NCBI RefSeq assembly: GCF_013394305.1
Contig: NZ_AP019810.1
Coordinates: forward strand, 1,867,501-1,931,500
Direction: 5' to 3'
Length of the DNA stretch: 64,000 bases
Source: Enterococcus mundtii
Lineage (GTDB): Bacteria > Bacillota > Bacilli > Lactobacillales > Enterococcaceae
The notes under the pieces were generated by a model. The model made no database searches and had not been told where the DNA came from. It saw only the letters and a program-made list of their open reading frames with translations. The translations under genes were made by a program, and so were the position numbers. Below, piece after piece: positions 43,784 through 51,847 of this stretch (positions within the stretch are counted from its first letter, which is position 1; the number at the start of each line of letters is the position of its first letter).

Positions 43784-43980
43784 TTATACACAGAAATTGT
43801 GGAAAAGTATTTGTAAAAAATGCGTATAATTGTCCATAAAAGTTATCAACAACTTGTGGGAAAAGTGGAAAAATCTGTGCGAAACATATGTTTGCTTAAG
43901 AAATACTTATGAAACAAGTAATAAAACCACGATAAACTGTGGATAAACCTGTGGAAGATGTGTATAACTATGTGGGAAAA
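43784..43980. other. Cluster of DnaA-box-like sequences between htrA and rlmH
   Basis: In about 200 bp there is one perfect DnaA box (TGTGGATAA at 43938-43946, complement of TTATCCACA), two TTATACACA boxes (43784-43792 direct, 43959-43967 inverted), TTATCAACA (43843-43851), and near matches TGTGGAAAA (43798-43806), TGTCCATAA (43831-43839), TGTGGAAGA (43950-43958) and TGTGGGAAA (43971-43979). The rest of the 428-bp gap is AT-rich. No dnaA or dnaN gene is present, so this is not simply the chromosomal origin. The density of sites is seen; binding by DnaA is inferred. Confidence 0.65.
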
Positions 43981-44069
43981 CTTTTTTAAATCACTTTCTT
44001 GAATAAGCATCCTCAATTATAATAAGGAAGGAATAAATCGACATGGAAGAATGAGGAAAGGAAATAATT

Positions 44070-44549
44070 ATGAATATAAAAATCATCTCAGTAGGAAAAT
44101 TAAAAGAGAAATATCTGATTCAAGGAAGCAATGAGTACGTTAAGCGACTTAAAGCCTACGGGAAAATCGAACTAATAGAAGTACCTGACGAAAAAGCACC
44201 AGAAAATCTTAGCGAAGCTCAAATGCGCCAAGTCAAAGAAAAAGAAGGCGAGCGTATACTCGCAAAAATCAAAGATCATGAATTTGTCTACGCTTTAGCG
44301 ATCCAAGGCGAAAATCCTACTAGTGAAGCCTTTGCAAAGCAAATTGATCAATTAGGTATCCAAGGAAAAAGCCAGCTCGTCTTTGTCATCGGTGGCTCGT
44401 TAGGATTAAGCGATGACGTCATGCAACGCAGCAATGCCCAAATCTCTTTCGGCAAAATGACCTACCCCCATCAACTGATGCGCCTGATCCTCGTTGAACA
44501 AATTTATCGCGCATTTCGGATCAATACTGGGGCTCCGTACCACAAATGA
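44070..44549 (+). CDS. rlmH: 23S rRNA pseudouridine-1915 N3-methyltransferase RlmH
   Basis: A 159-residue SPOUT-class methyltransferase modifying pseudouridine 1915 in helix 69 of 23S rRNA. Characteristic segments are the N-terminal [13 protein letters not shown], the knot region [15 protein letters not shown] and the invariant C-terminus GAPYHK. It is full length. AGGAAAGG lies upstream of the ATG. The 3' end of rlmH is the integration site of SCC elements in staphylococci; here a type VII secretion effector module starts immediately downstream. A terminator follows the stop. Confidence 0.97.
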   Translation: MNIKIISVGKLKEKYLIQGSNEYVKRLKAYGKIELIEVPDEKAPENLSEAQMRQVKEKEGERILAKIKDHEFVYALAIQGENPTSEAFAKQIDQLGIQGKSQLVFVIGGSLGLSDDVMQRSNAQISFGKMTYPHQLMRLILVEQIYRAFRINTGAPYHK

Positions 44550-44566
44550 AATAATTATCCATATCA

Positions 44567-44599
44567 AGATCGACTGTCAATAAATGGCGGTCTTTTTTT
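44567..44599 (+). terminator. Terminator of rlmH
   Basis: Stem AGATCG (44567-44572) with CGGTCT (44588-44593), one G-T pair, followed by seven T residues. The next 180 bp are very AT-rich and show nothing else. Confidence 0.75.
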
Positions 44600-44779
44600 G
44601 TTATTTTAACGATTATGAGACTAAAACGATGTTTTATGATATATTTTATTTTTTCAATTGATTATTATATTAAAATGGAAATATGTCGAAGGTGTAAAAT
44701 TAATTTTATCAGTTATTTTATTTGATCAAAGGGCTCATTTTTTTATGAAATAATAAAAATCGCTTTAATCGTTTTAAAT

Positions 44780-44914
44780 ATGAAAATAATTCAGAAAAAA
44801 TTCGTATTTAGTTTAAGAAGACCAGTATCTAAAGAGCAAAGCTATCGTTTAGGAAAAAGAATGTTGCAAGAAATCAACCATCAAATATCTAAGAAGGTGA
44901 ACGAATGTCAATAG
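44780..44914 (+). pseudogene. Possible remnant ORF upstream of the LXG module
   Basis: A 44-codon frame beginning MKIIQKKFVFSLRRPVSKEQ and ending KVNECQ, without a ribosome binding site, overlapping the start of the DUF3958-like gene by 10 bp. LXG modules normally have a WXG100-like DUF3130/TIGR04197 gene here. This stretch may be the tail of such a gene after decay, but the sequence is too short to assign. It is listed because the position is informative. Confidence 0.25.
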
Positions 44915-45300
44915 ACAATGAAATGATCTATGAGAATCAAAAAGAAATTTGGAAAGTGGAACAGCAACAAGACGAATTAGTAAATGGGAAACGTAGGTTA
45001 GAAAACCAGCTCCTTCAATTAGAAAAAGAACTTCAAAGAGGTTTTCGCCAATTATCTGAATTGAATCATGAAGATATCCAACAAGGTATGACCAATGCAA
45101 TTTGGATGCAGAAGGAGTATGAAGCAAAGCAACAAACATTTCAACAACAATTTCATCAGGCACATGAAGAACTTGATTTTTCGTACAGGAAAACTTTACA
45201 AGGATTAGAAGTAGAAAGAGAAGAGTTGTTTGCAGAAAGGATAACATTTGAGTGGGGAATCATCAGAATTTATGTCAGCGTTAAAGAAGAACTTAGCTAG
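44905..45300 (+). CDS. Alpha-helical LXG partner protein, DUF3958-like
   Basis: A 131-residue, almost wholly helical protein (long coiled coil with QQQDELVNGKRRLENQLLQL and KELQRGFRQLSELNHED), preceded by AAGAAGGTGA. Size, composition and its place directly before an LXG gene fit the DUF3958 (Lap2) helper family, which binds the LXG domain and targets the toxin to the type VIIb secretion machine. The last 17 codons overlap the LXG gene start by 53 bp. The DUF3958 assignment rests on these features, not on a search. Confidence 0.7.
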   Translation: MSIDNEMIYENQKEIWKVEQQQDELVNGKRRLENQLLQLEKELQRGFRQLSELNHEDIQQGMTNAIWMQKEYEAKQQTFQQQFHQAHEELDFSYRKTLQGLEVEREELFAERITFEWGIIRIYVSVKEELS

Positions 45301-46537
45301 TAGTAAAGAAACGATCAATCAACTAAAGAGAGGAAGTCAAAAAGTCGTGTCAGCTGTTAACGGAAACGAATTATCTGGTGCAGCATATGCAGCAGGAAAA
45401 GGATTATTTAGTAAATTGATCATTCCGACAATTACACGAACAACGAATGCGATTGAAAAAATTGAACAGGAGCTACAAAGGTATAAAGTCTCGGATCAGA
45501 TTGTAGCAATGGAAGGATACTTGGATGAGAACAAACTGAACCAGCAACTGGCGACGACGCGAGTTATGAAAGCATCAGTAGACACGACTTCTGCTTTTGT
45601 TCAGTCCAAAGCACAAAGTAATCCGTTCGTCGGCATTCTCGAAACATTGCTAAATGTCCAACGATATCTAGAACGTATGTCAGAGAGCTTTCAACAAGAT
45701 ATTGATCAATTACAAAATAAGCTAAAAAAATTACATAATTTCAATTCTCAAACTAGTGGATTATTCAGTCATAGTTTGGATGAATTGAAACTGGCAATGC
45801 AGGGTGTATTAGTGTTAAAGAATACGAGAGTGAGGACAGATGGTTCATATTTGTTACCCGAGGGGATAAATAAAAAGTGGTTTACTGAGGTTGGAACTGA
45901 TAATAAGGTGAAGCAAATATTGGAGAAATTGACTGAGAAGATAGACTATGCCCATTCTATAGGGAACACTACATTAAGTGTCATCAAAGAATATGGTAAA
46001 GCAACTAAAGTAAAAGCAATAAGACTTGGGTCTAAGTCAGTTTCTAGTTATTCGTTCTCTCGTACAACTAGGTACGCTAAAACATTAGAGAGTGTTAGTG
46101 ATGATTTATTAGATTCAGTGGAAATTGTAAGAAGTAATAATATGTGGAAAGGTATAGGGATTGCTGGTACGATTGCAGGTATAGCTTTTGATTATGATAC
46201 TCAAATGAGTAAATATAATGATATTGAAAGAGCAACTAGAAATACAGTTGCATATACGATAATAGATGCTAGTGGCAAAGTTATGGGGGCTTATATTGGG
46301 GGCATTCTTGGAACCTTGATACCAATACCTGGTGCAGGATCCGTACTAGGCGCAGTTATTGGAGCTGGTATTGGGAGTTTTGGAGAGCATGTATATGATT
46401 GGATTGAAACGGGGAAAGCTAAAAAAGCTTTTGATAATATTGGAAAAACTATTTCTTTAGGAATAAACAGTTTGAAAAACGATGTTGGTAAAGTCTTTGC
46501 CGGTTTTGGGCAATCATTAGGGAGTATATTCGGATGA
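45248..46537 (+). CDS. LXG-domain type VIIb secretion toxin with glycine-zipper C-terminal domain
   Basis: A 429-residue polymorphic toxin. Residues 1-210 form the helical LXG targeting domain: SALKKNLASSKETINQLKRG, NELSGAAYAAGKGLFSKLII and ENKLNQQLATTRVMKASVDT are strongly typical. The TTG start at 45248 has AAAGGA 6 bp upstream; the ATG at 45272 would remove the conserved N-terminus. After a variable region (220-300), the C-terminus is hydrophobic and Gly-rich: KGIGIAGTIAGIAF at 301-314 and a GxxxG-repeat stretch at 343-378 (GAYIGGILGT, then LGAVIGAGIG). This suggests a membrane-inserting, pore-forming effector, as described for glycine-zipper LXG toxins of streptococci and the membrane toxin TspA of staphylococci. 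It overlaps the next gene by 4 bp. Confidence 0.88.
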   Translation: MSGESSEFMSALKKNLASSKETINQLKRGSQKVVSAVNGNELSGAAYAAGKGLFSKLIIPTITRTTNAIEKIEQELQRYKVSDQIVAMEGYLDENKLNQQLATTRVMKASVDTTSAFVQSKAQSNPFVGILETLLNVQRYLERMSESFQQDIDQLQNKLKKLHNFNSQTSGLFSHSLDELKLAMQGVLVLKNTRVRTDGSYLLPEGINKKWFTEVGTDNKVKQILEKLTEKIDYAHSIGNTTLSVIKEYGKATKVKAIRLGSKSVSSYSFSRTTRYAKTLESVSDDLLDSVEIVRSNNMWKGIGIAGTIAGIAFDYDTQMSKYNDIERATRNTVAYTIIDASGKVMGAYIGGILGTLIPIPGAGSVLGAVIGAGIGSFGEHVYDWIETGKAKKAFDNIGKTISLGINSLKNDVGKVFAGFGQSLGSIFG

Positions 46538-47127
46538 AAAAGAAGATTATTCCACTTTTGAAAATATCAGGAAATTCATCAATATATTTTGATTTTGAAA
46601 AGAGCACTCCATATGTACAACATTTTAAAGGGGCTTATACGGAAACAGCAGGAAAAAGCTACTCTAAAAGTAGAACTTTTTGGACAAGTCAAGTTCTTAT
46701 GGTAGGAATGGTGACGTTTGGAACCATTTTAGATAGATTACTTATTTTTCCAGCTTTAGTTAGTTTACTTCTTGTGTGGTGTCTAGGATATGTGTTAGCA
46801 CACGTTTTTATAGGAATAATGATAACTAATTCATTGGGAGAAAAAGAATATAGAAATTTTTCTCCCAATGAAATTCAAGGAGTTGTATCTAACTCACCAA
46901 AGTTTTGGATATTGTTGTTTGTCGAGTTTTTATTGACTATAGGAATACTCTTTGTTTCTATTATTTCGATTTTTAATCATATGCTAAAAGGTGAAGATTT
47001 TATAGAACTTTTATTTGGTGTGTTTAGTTTAGCAAGTTTAAGAAAAATAGTACCGCCTATTTTAGGAATTAAAGCAGGGGGAATACTAAAAAAACAAATA
47101 AAGGAAGGAAAATTTCATAATCAATAA
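46534..47127 (+). CDS. Membrane protein, candidate immunity protein 1
   Basis: A 197-residue protein with four predicted membrane helices (about 51-67, 71-96, 124-147 and 155-170). The start ATGA overlaps the stop of the LXG toxin gene, the tightest possible coupling and usual for toxin-immunity pairs. A membrane immunity protein matches a toxin with a membrane-inserting domain. The N-terminal soluble part (LKISGNSSIYFDFEKSTPYV) may be distantly related to the second membrane protein of this locus. I do not recognise a named family. Confidence 0.6.
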   Translation: MKKKIIPLLKISGNSSIYFDFEKSTPYVQHFKGAYTETAGKSYSKSRTFWTSQVLMVGMVTFGTILDRLLIFPALVSLLLVWCLGYVLAHVFIGIMITNSLGEKEYRNFSPNEIQGVVSNSPKFWILLFVEFLLTIGILFVSIISIFNHMLKGEDFIELLFGVFSLASLRKIVPPILGIKAGGILKKQIKEGKFHNQ

Positions 47128-47455
47128 ACATATTTTACCATTAGGAAGTGTAGTGCGATTAAAAGGCGGAGATATCAAACTTATTATTGTTGGACGGGCA
47201 CAGCTTTTTAATAATGAAGGAGCGATTGGTTATTTTGACTATTCTGCTTTAGGTTATCCGCAAGGTGTAATAGCGGAATCCAATTTTGCATTTTTTAATG
47301 ATAAAGATATAAAGAAAGTCTTATTTGAAGGATATCGAGATGAGCAAGAAGTAGCGTTTGCTGATTCTTACGAAGAAAACATAAAAAACATACCTTATCC
47401 TAAATTAGTGATTGAAAGAGAGATTGAAGAGGAACCAGAAACTTTTGGGTTTTAA
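47117..47455 (+). CDS. DUF4176 family protein with apparent ATA start
   Basis: DUF4176 proteins are small partners of type VIIb LXG loci and begin near the motif ILPLGSVVxLKGG. Here that motif is present in frame (KHILPLGSVVRLKGGDIKLI), but its codons lie upstream of the first standard start, GTG at 47153. The only codon at proper distance (8 bp) from the AAGGAAGG site at 47101-47108 is ATA at 47117, which would give a 112-residue protein. Either AUA is used as a start, or a former ATG has mutated. The rest (AQLFNNEGAIGYFDYSALGY, PQGV) is typical. It overlaps the preceding gene by 11 bp. Confidence 0.65.
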   Translation: MINKHILPLGSVVRLKGGDIKLIIVGRAQLFNNEGAIGYFDYSALGYPQGVIAESNFAFFNDKDIKKVLFEGYRDEQEVAFADSYEENIKNIPYPKLVIEREIEEEPETFGF

Positions 47456-47583
47456 AAATTTAGTTATTAATATGGAATAACAGAAATAAAATACTATAGA
47501 ACTGTTTTGAAACTAATTAAGTAATAGCTTATAGTGCTAAATTTTTCAGAATCAACTGAGAAACTTGAAGGAGGCTTTAGAGG

Positions 47584-48249
47584 ATAGGAAACAACTGTGC
47601 CCAAGAGATTAAAAGAATTAATAGCAGATATTATTTACTGGAATTAAATGATAGATTGTACATTGTTGATTATTTTAAGTTAATGAGGCTGAGAAACTTT
47701 TTTCCGTTTAGTACCTTTTACAACAACGCTCCGAAAGAAAGTTGGACTGCATATAAAGTAACTGGATCAGCAGAAATTTTTGAAGGTAAAAAAACACCTG
47801 AAATACAATTTTATGTTCCTGAATCTTATGGGATTTTCAGTGTTTTTGTAATTAGTCCTTTTCTTATATTTTTGGGCTATCTTGAATCAATATATTTAGC
47901 TCTATTGATTGCTAGTCTTCTTAGTACATATGGAATAATATCAACCTGTCGACTATTACATAACAATAAGAAAGTGAAAGAACTAGTTAAAGATACGACA
48001 ATTGTACAGTTAGTACTTGTTGAAAATAAAAGGTCAAAAATCTATGTTGTTCAGAGTAATTTTTTTTCATGTGTATATGGTATATTTGTAGGCTACCTAT
48101 TTATATCAGCAATTTTATCAGGTGACTTTTGGGAGGTTATTTTTGTTTTGTTAGTATCACCTACAACTTCATTAATATTTGGAAAAATCATATCAAATTT
48201 TAGAGAAGTCCCAGATGTATCTTCTAAATATCAAATTGAAAAAAGATAA
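47584..48249 (+). CDS. DUF443-like membrane protein, candidate immunity protein 2, with apparent ATA start
   Basis: A four-helix membrane protein. The conserved N-terminal part typical of DUF443 (INSRYYLLELNDRLYIVDYF, then RNFFPF) lies in the open frame upstream of the first standard start (TTG 47656). The frame opens at 47581 after a stop codon, and the codon 9 bp after GAAGGAGG (47567-47574) is ATA at 47584, giving 221 residues. DUF443 includes TsaI, the immunity protein to the membrane toxin TspA of Staphylococcus aureus. If AUA is not used, translation would begin within the domain or not at all. The gene lies 128 bp after the DUF4176 gene. Confidence 0.6.
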   Translation: MGNNCAQEIKRINSRYYLLELNDRLYIVDYFKLMRLRNFFPFSTFYNNAPKESWTAYKVTGSAEIFEGKKTPEIQFYVPESYGIFSVFVISPFLIFLGYLESIYLALLIASLLSTYGIISTCRLLHNNKKVKELVKDTTIVQLVLVENKRSKIYVVQSNFFSCVYGIFVGYLFISAILSGDFWEVIFVLLVSPTTSLIFGKIISNFREVPDVSSKYQIEKR

Positions 48250-48741
48250 AAATCACATGAAAGATTATCAATTGAAATGATTGTACATTTAAAACCATTA
48301 TTCTAATCTATTACGGGAATAAACAGAAGAACGTTTGAAAAGAAAGAATATGACTACTAGAATTTCCAAAATTTAAGTTTATATAGAATGTGTATTTATT
48401 TTTTAGTCCACCTTTAAGTATTTAGGAACATAGGTGCTGTATCTTTGAGTATCTATCAAGAAATCCTACCAAATAAAGAAAAATTAGGAAATCATTCATT
48501 GTTCCATAGGAATCTTGTAATAATTATTTGATAAGGTATCATCGTGGGGGATTGAGAAAGAGGATTCGTAATTTATGCCTAAGATTACAATGATGTTTTT
48601 TATTTTTCCAAATCAAAATCGTTCGTTATTTTTTTAAGGGACACATAGATATGCGAAATAATAAGAATTTTCTGAAAATTACTCTTTTGTTTCTCTCATG
48701 AAGATGTTAAAATGGTTGTTAAACTATAAAGGGGTGATTGT
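48250..48741. other. AT-rich gap between the LXG module and sstT
   Basis: No supported gene. A short open stretch around 48435-48530 reads like degraded coding sequence (SIYQEILPNKEKLGNH), with stops on either side and no ribosome binding site. No att-like direct repeat of the rlmH 3' end could be identified by eye. Confidence 0.5.
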
Positions 48742-49977
48742 TTGTTAGAGAAATTCTTGGACATGTCGTTAGTTCAACGTATTGGTTGCGGTATTTTAAT
48801 TGGTATAATATTAGGTATTTTTTTACCGACCTGGGGATTTATTGCTTTATTAGGAACGTTGTTCGTTAGTTGTTTAAAAGCGATTGCGCCGCTGTTAGTG
48901 TTTTTCTTGACTGCAGCTTCAATTGCAAAACATAAAATGGGGAATGAGACATTTGTAAAACCGATTTTAGGATTGTATTTAGGGGGGACTTTTTTCGCGG
49001 CTTTTGTGGCGGTGATCACTAGTTCGATTTTTACGGTACCGATCACTCTGCAGGAAACTGCTTCGGAACAAGCGCCTCAAAATATTGGGACTGTTTTATC
49101 AACGATGCTGACCAATGTCACGCAAAATCCGATTCAAGCAATTATTGACTCTAATTATTTAGGTGTGCTATTTTGGGCGATATTATTAGGATTGGCATTG
49201 CGGGCACGTACGGAAGCAACGAAAGAAGTTATCGATCAGATTTCGGTCGCATTGTCACAGGTGGTTCAATTGATTATTTCTTTCGCTCCGATCGGTATTT
49301 TGGGGTTAGTTTATGAATCAATTGCAACAACAGGTCTTTCTGGACTGACCGAGTATCTCCAATTAGTTCTTGTGTTAGTAGGTACGATGCTCTTTGTTGC
49401 TTTGATCATCTATCCATTACTTACTTTTTTGTTTATCAAAGAAAATCCCTATCCATTAATTTTCTTTTGTTTAAAAGAAAGTGCAATTTCTGCTTTCTTT
49501 ACGCGTAGTTCTGCGGCGAACATTCCGATCAATATGATGTTGGCAGAAAAACTGAAATTAACAAAAGAATCTTATGCTATTTCGATTCCATTAGGAGCAA
49601 CGATCAATATGGGGGGAGCAGCAGTGACGATTACAGTGATGACGTTAACGACTGTTCAAGCACTAGGTATCGAAGCTTCTTTCGCCTTAAAATTGATTTT
49701 AAGCATCTTGGCGGCTTTAGCTGCTTGTGGTGCATCTGGAGTAGCTGGGGGTTCATTACTATTGATTCCTTTGGCTTGTAGCTTATTTGGTATCTCAAAT
49801 GATATTGCGATGCAAGTGGTAGGAATCGGGTTTATTATTGGGGTCATCCAAGACTCAGTTGAGACAGCTTTAAATTCTTCCAGTGACTTACTATTCACCG
49901 CAATTGGTGAATTGGGTGCTAGAAAAAGAAATGGCGAGGATGTTTCGATCAAAAGTCGTTTGAGTGAATTGCAATAG
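48742..49977 (+). CDS. sstT: Serine/threonine:sodium symporter
   Basis: A 411-residue dicarboxylate/amino acid:cation symporter family protein (SstT branch). The first helix SLVQRIGCGILIGIILGIFL, the hairpin SAFFTRSSAANIPINM (serine-rich re-entrant loop), the NMGGAAVTITVMTLTTVQAL motif for sodium and substrate, and QDSVETALNSSSDLL near the C-terminus are all typical. A TTG start is used, with AAAGGGGTGA 7 bp upstream. It has its own terminator at about 50015 and is monocistronic. Confidence 0.94.
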   Translation: MLEKFLDMSLVQRIGCGILIGIILGIFLPTWGFIALLGTLFVSCLKAIAPLLVFFLTAASIAKHKMGNETFVKPILGLYLGGTFFAAFVAVITSSIFTVPITLQETASEQAPQNIGTVLSTMLTNVTQNPIQAIIDSNYLGVLFWAILLGLALRARTEATKEVIDQISVALSQVVQLIISFAPIGILGLVYESIATTGLSGLTEYLQLVLVLVGTMLFVALIIYPLLTFLFIKENPYPLIFFCLKESAISAFFTRSSAANIPINMMLAEKLKLTKESYAISIPLGATINMGGAAVTITVMTLTTVQALGIEASFALKLILSILAALAACGASGVAGGSLLLIPLACSLFGISNDIAMQVVGIGFIIGVIQDSVETALNSSSDLLFTAIGELGARKRNGEDVSIKSRLSELQ

Positions 49978-50014
49978 AGGCATCTTTCTACCATCATTTC
50001 AAATTACATTTTTT

Positions 50015-50045
50015 AAGTCAACAGCAATCGTCTGTTGGCTTTTTT
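50015..50045 (+). terminator. Terminator of sstT
   Basis: Stem AAGTCAACAG (50015-50024) with CTGTTGGCTT (50032-50041), one G-T pair, then a T-run. Confidence 0.88.
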
Positions 50046-50206
50046 CATATTTTTTACTGTGAGTAGAATTATTTAGTTGTTTCTGAGTATACTAAAAAAA
50101 GACTTCGATTAGTAATGTGCATACTATCTCATTATTTTTTAATGATTTTTGTGGTCTTCTAATCGGTTGTTTGAAAAATTATAGTAAACATAGAAGGTGA
50201 TGGAAA

Positions 50207-51847
50207 ATGAAAGTTATGCACTATCAGGAAAATAAAATGCGCAGAATAACCATTCTCAATCGACTGTTGAATTTTGAACACTTAAGTTACCAACAGCTTT
50301 CTGATGAATACTTTGTCTCACGAAGTAGTATTGCCAATGATCTTTCTTATGTGAAAGATATTTTTACCAAAGAAGGATTGAATTTGACATTTGATCGTTC
50401 GGGAACATTTTTTGAAGGAAATGAAATTCAAATCCAACGTGTGTTGAAGCGGACCATCCTTAATCATTTCAATGAACTAGAAGTGGTAGCAGAACTAATA
50501 GATCAGCAGCTTTTAAGAAGAATCGAGCAAGCTTTTCGTCAAGGAATCAACGAAAAACAAATGGAGATTCCAGAAAGTTATTTCAAAAGCATTGTGATTT
50601 CAATTTTATTGATTATCCAACGCTCAAAAATGGGTGAAAAAATAGATTTGATCGGTAAGAATCAGTATGGAAAATATTTCTTGGAGTTCAATAAGTACCC
50701 GCTGGTGTATGAACTATTAAAAAAATTAGAGGACCAGAAAATTTATCAGTTCACACAAGAAGAGGTCCAATATTTAACTTACATTATCGTAGGAAGTGGC
50801 TTGAAATTCTTTATGAAAAGTGAAAATATTCCTTTTGCTTTTCGCGGGAAAATTCGACAATTGATCCAAAAGGTTAGCGAAGGTATCCAGATTGATTTAA
50901 CACAAGATAACCGTCTAGAAGAAGATCTTCTAGTACATCTGTATCAATTACTTTTACGAATTGAAGCGCAAACAACGATCGTCAATCCATTGATTGATGG
51001 AATCAAACAAAATTATCCGTCCATTTATGGGGTTGTATGGTTTGCATTAAAAGATTTTCGTTGGCCAAGTGAAGTGAATCTATCTGAGGATGAAGTTGGG
51101 TTTGTCACCATTCATTTTCAAGCTGCTATCGAGAGGATCAAACGATTAAACAAATTATTATTTGTCTGCCCGAATGGCATTGGAACAAGTTCATTTGTTT
51201 CAGCCAAAATACGAAGAATCTTACCTGATATTGACAGCATTGAAACTGCCTCTATTGATAAGTTGACTTACATGGATCTATCAGAAATTGATTTTATTAT
51301 TTCTACAGTCGATATACCCAAGCAATCAAAGCCTGTCGTCAGAATTTCACCCATGGTGACTAGTCGCGATATGAAACGAATCATGAATCATTATATCGAT
51401 TTAGTGATTGATCATGAGCATATGAAAGAAAGGCGGATCTTACCTGAAAAAACAAAACAATTGCTTGCGTCCAATATTTATTTTGGTCATTATGGGTCAA
51501 AAGAAGAAGCAATCCATTTTCTGATGGAGCAGCAAAACTTTAAAAATGACTATAAGAAACAACAATACACCCAGTCGGTTTTTGACCGAGAAGCAATCCA
51601 ATCTACTTATCTCGATAATGGTTTTGTGATTCCTCATGGTAATCCGCTATTCGTAGAAGAGACTGCTATTGCGATATTAGTAGCGGATAAACCAGTTAAT
51701 TGGGGAAATCAAAAAGCAGATATCATCGTATTATTGATGATCCGAGAAGAAGATGTGAAAGAAGTTGAAGCAGTGATGAAACTGATCATGCAAGGGATAG
51801 GTGATAAAAACTGGTTCATCTCAAAAATGTTGGAGGTAAAAGAATGA
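50207..51847 (+). CDS. PRD-containing transcriptional activator with EIIB- and EIIA-like domains (BglG/MtlR type)
   Basis: A 546-residue PTS-controlled regulator. Residues 8-85 contain helix-turn-helix motifs (LSYQQLSDEYFVSRSSIAND). PRD modules cover about 90-320; the second keeps the phosphorylatable His in EVGFVTIHFQAAIE, while the equivalent His of the first is not evident. An EIIB-Gat-like domain (LLFVCPNGIGTSS, Cys near 325) and an EIIA type 2 domain (NGFVIPHGNP, His near 472) complete it. It overlaps the EIIA gene by 4 bp and very likely activates this ascorbate-type PTS operon according to its phosphorylation state. Confidence 0.93.
   Translation: MKVMHYQENKMRRITILNRLLNFEHLSYQQLSDEYFVSRSSIANDLSYVKDIFTKEGLNLTFDRSGTFFEGNEIQIQRVLKRTILNHFNELEVVAELIDQQLLRRIEQAFRQGINEKQMEIPESYFKSIVISILLIIQRSKMGEKIDLIGKNQYGKYFLEFNKYPLVYELLKKLEDQKIYQFTQEEVQYLTYIIVGSGLKFFMKSENIPFAFRGKIRQLIQKVSEGIQIDLTQDNRLEEDLLVHLYQLLLRIEAQTTIVNPLIDGIKQNYPSIYGVVWFALKDFRWPSEVNLSEDEVGFVTIHFQAAIERIKRLNKLLFVCPNGIGTSSFVSAKIRRILPDIDSIETASIDKLTYMDLSEIDFIISTVDIPKQSKPVVRISPMVTSRDMKRIMNHYIDLVIDHEHMKERRILPEKTKQLLASNIYFGHYGSKEEAIHFLMEQQNFKNDYKKQQYTQSVFDREAIQSTYLDNGFVIPHGNPLFVEETAIAILVADKPVNWGNQKADIIVLLMIREEDVKEVEAVMKLIMQGIGDKNWFISKMLEVKE

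Noticed and set aside
43660-44069. DnaA-box cluster as the chromosomal replication origin
   Set aside because: No dnaA, dnaN or parB gene is in the window; the cluster alone does not establish an origin.
45272-46537. ATG at 45272 as start of the LXG gene
   Set aside because: It would delete the conserved SGESSEF start, and its ribosome binding site is poorly spaced; the TTG at 45248 has AAAGGA at 6 bp.
48250-48741. Possible degraded gene near 48435-48530
   Set aside because: Only about 35 codons are open, with stops on both sides and no ribosome binding site; kept as a note only.
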